Shown here: one piece after another, positions 5,807 through 6,566 of the stretch
How positions within the stretch are numbered: position 1 is the first letter of the stretch
How the letters are laid out: each line of letters starts with the position of its first letter
Origin: Pseudomonadota bacterium
GTDB taxonomy: Bacteria; Pseudomonadota; Alphaproteobacteria; Rhizobiales; Beijerinckiaceae
Length of the DNA stretch: 6,566 nt
Assembly: GCA_023423995.1 (NCBI GenBank)
Contig: JAFAEL010000260.1
Span: 1-6,566 of the forward strand
Reading direction: 5' to 3'
Made by a program: the position numbers and the translations under genes
The notes under the pieces: generated by a model
What the model was told of the DNA's origin: nothing
The model's input: the letters and a program-made list of their open reading frames with translations, nothing else
Databases searched by the model: none

Positions 5807-6038
5807 ACGCTTGATGAGGCCCGGCGGCTTTGCCCCTTTTTCATGATTTCCGAAGGCCGTCCGGAGCACGCTCCAATCCGCGCATTCTTTCGGACGGGAG
5901 GGCGCGGGTACACGAATGAAGCCCGCGCCGGAAAGCGCTCGATTGAGGACCAAGCGCGTCGGTACAGTTTCCGCGCCGAACCGTCCGAGCTCTCGCACGT
6001 TCAGCATCCGTCCTCATCGGACGTTCCTCCCAGACTTG

Positions 6039-6073
6039 GCCCCGGCTAGCCCAGCTTGCCGGGGCTTTTTCTT
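6039..6073 (+). terminator. intrinsic terminator on the + strand with no gene before it
   Basis: GCCCCGGC 6039-6046 pairs perfectly with GCCGGGGC 6058-6065, loop of 11 bases, followed at once by TTTTTCTT (6066-6073). This is a textbook Rho-independent terminator on the + strand; the other strand has no T-run. No convincing + strand gene lies upstream, because the nearest, the cargo gene, runs the other way. It therefore ends either an unannotated small transcript or the leader of the TadG-like gene 156 bases downstream. Confidence 0.8.
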
Positions 6074-6123
6074 CCGATCGACCGGAAGGTGGCGCGGCCA
6101 CATTGCAGGGGATCGAGCAAGGG

Positions 6124-6175
6124 TTCGTTCAACCTACAAGCAACCAGAAAGCGATCTCTCATCGGCTTGAACGAA
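6124..6175. repeat. 9-bp inverted repeat upstream of the TadG-like gene
   Basis: TTCGTTCAA 6124-6132 and TTGAACGAA 6167-6175 are exact inverted arms with 34 bases between them, so their centres are 43 bases apart, about four helical turns. That suits a dimeric regulator binding two half-sites with looping, or a long hairpin in the leader RNA. It lies 54-105 bases before the start codon. Confidence 0.45.
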
Positions 6176-6193
6176 GCGGAAAGGTGCGGGGGA

Positions 6194-6208
6194 TCATCTG
6201 ACAGATGA
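6194..6208. promoter_or_regulatory. 15-base palindrome just before the TadG-like start, possible operator
   Basis: TCATCTG 6194-6200, a central A at 6201, and CAGATGA 6202-6208 form a perfect 7-1-7 palindrome ending 20 bases before the ATG. The position fits a repressor site or a small hairpin near the ribosome-binding region. I do not recognise the regulator. Confidence 0.4.
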
Positions 6209-6228
6209 GCTGACACCGCCGGGCGTCC

Positions 6229-6566
6229 ATGGGTCTCATCGCAAGATTGTTTCGCGACACGCGGGGTGGAGTGGCCCTCATCATGGGTCTCTCCGCTCCG
6301 GCGGTGGTGCTCGGCGTCGCGGCTTCCGTCGAATATGGGAACATCGCCCTGCGGCGCACGCAGCTCCAGAACGCCGCGGACAACGCCGCCCTGCGGGCCG
6401 CCAACGAACTCGCGCTCGTCAGTTCCGACACCTACATCCAGAATCTCGCAGTGGAGGCGGCCTTCGACGCGGCGCGCGCCACCGACCCGAAAATCACCCG
6501 CGTCCGGGCCGAGATCCAGAACCGGCGCTCCTGGGTGAAGGTCGAGATCACGGAAACGGTGAAGAG
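6229..6566 (+). CDS. TadG-like pilus-assembly protein, N-terminal part (runs off the window)
   Basis: The 112 complete codons visible match the N-terminal Tad domain of TadG/TadE-like proteins of the Flp (tight adherence) pilus system. A short basic start (ARLFRDTRG, 5-13) precedes one membrane helix (about 14-33, GVALIMGLSAPAVVLGVAAS). Then comes VEY (34-36), the usual acidic position after the helix, and QLQNAADNAALRAAN (45-59), the conserved Ala/Gln-rich helix. The rest would lie outside the cytoplasm, often with a von Willebrand-like domain in full TadG; that part is beyond the edge. ATG 6229 is the only start that keeps the basic N-terminus, since an in-frame stop lies at 6211; ATG 6283 would cut off the signature. 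No clear Shine-Dalgarno sequence precedes 6229. In this family the protein is an accessory or minor pilin-like factor of the pilus machine. Confidence 0.85.
   Translation, partial: MGLIARLFRDTRGGVALIMGLSAPAVVLGVAASVEYGNIALRRTQLQNAADNAALRAANELALVSSDTYIQNLAVEAAFDAARATDPKITRVRAEIQNRRSWVKVEITETVK

Larger units (their letters stand above)
5707..6228. other. divergent intergenic region between cargo gene and TadG-like gene
   Basis: This 522-base region should hold promoters firing both ways. It contains a palindrome pair near 5772-5806 in the cargo upstream region, a + strand intrinsic terminator at 6039-6073, a widely spaced 9-bp inverted repeat at 6124-6175, and a 15-base palindrome at 6194-6208 just before the TadG-like start. 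Reading frames of 68-96 codons exist on both strands, but with weaker GC3 bias than the neighbours and no recognisable product. Confidence 0.6.

Noticed and set aside
5717..6007. 96-codon minus-strand frame just upstream of the cargo gene, with GAGG before its ATG
   Set aside because: Position and spacing would suit an operon, but third-codon GC is clearly lower than in the neighbours, it covers the palindromes and probable promoter region, and the product resembles nothing I know. Conservation in relatives would change this view.
1..6566. CRISPR array, insertion sequence or phage genes
   Set aside because: No regularly spaced direct repeats, transposase motifs or phage structural genes were seen on either strand.

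Overview
The window looks like chromosomal DNA of an alphaproteobacterium, most likely in the Hyphomicrobiales (Methylobacterium/Microvirga-like). This is an inference from three things: the high GC content and strong GC3 bias, a PrtD/HlyD-type secretion pair close to rhizobial PrsD/PrsE, and a Tad-type pilus-assembly protein start. No 16S or other taxonomic marker is present.

Layout. Bases 1-34 are the 3' end of a tRNA, probably tRNA-Ala. A 415-base gene-free stretch follows; its second half is rich in inverted repeats and ends in the leader of a + strand gene (450-1079) for a small class I SAM-dependent methyltransferase. That gene converges on a three-gene minus-strand cluster. Read in its own direction, the cluster is: a 464-residue Gly/Ala/Pro/Leu-rich acidic protein (5706-4312), a type I secretion ABC permease/ATPase (4223-2466), and a HlyD-family membrane-fusion protein (2466-1159). 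The last two genes overlap as TGATG. A very stable 11-bp hairpin separates the first gene from the exporter genes. Beyond the cluster lies a 522-base divergent intergenic region with a + strand intrinsic terminator and several palindromes. The window ends inside a + strand TadG-like gene (6229 to the edge) that runs off the right side.

How it works together. The exporter pair would build the inner-membrane and periplasmic parts of a type I secretion system. The outer-membrane TolC-like partner is not in the window. The upstream acidic protein has no N-terminal signal peptide, no Cys or Trp, and no Lys or Arg after residue 20. It ends in a short hydrophobic tail, so it is the obvious candidate cargo. 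It is not a classical RTX protein: it has a single GGxGxDxxx nonapeptide rather than an array. I recognise no catalytic domain. This cargo, with the hairpin that may set cargo:exporter stoichiometry, is the most interesting part of the window. The methyltransferase and the Tad gene look like independent neighbours.
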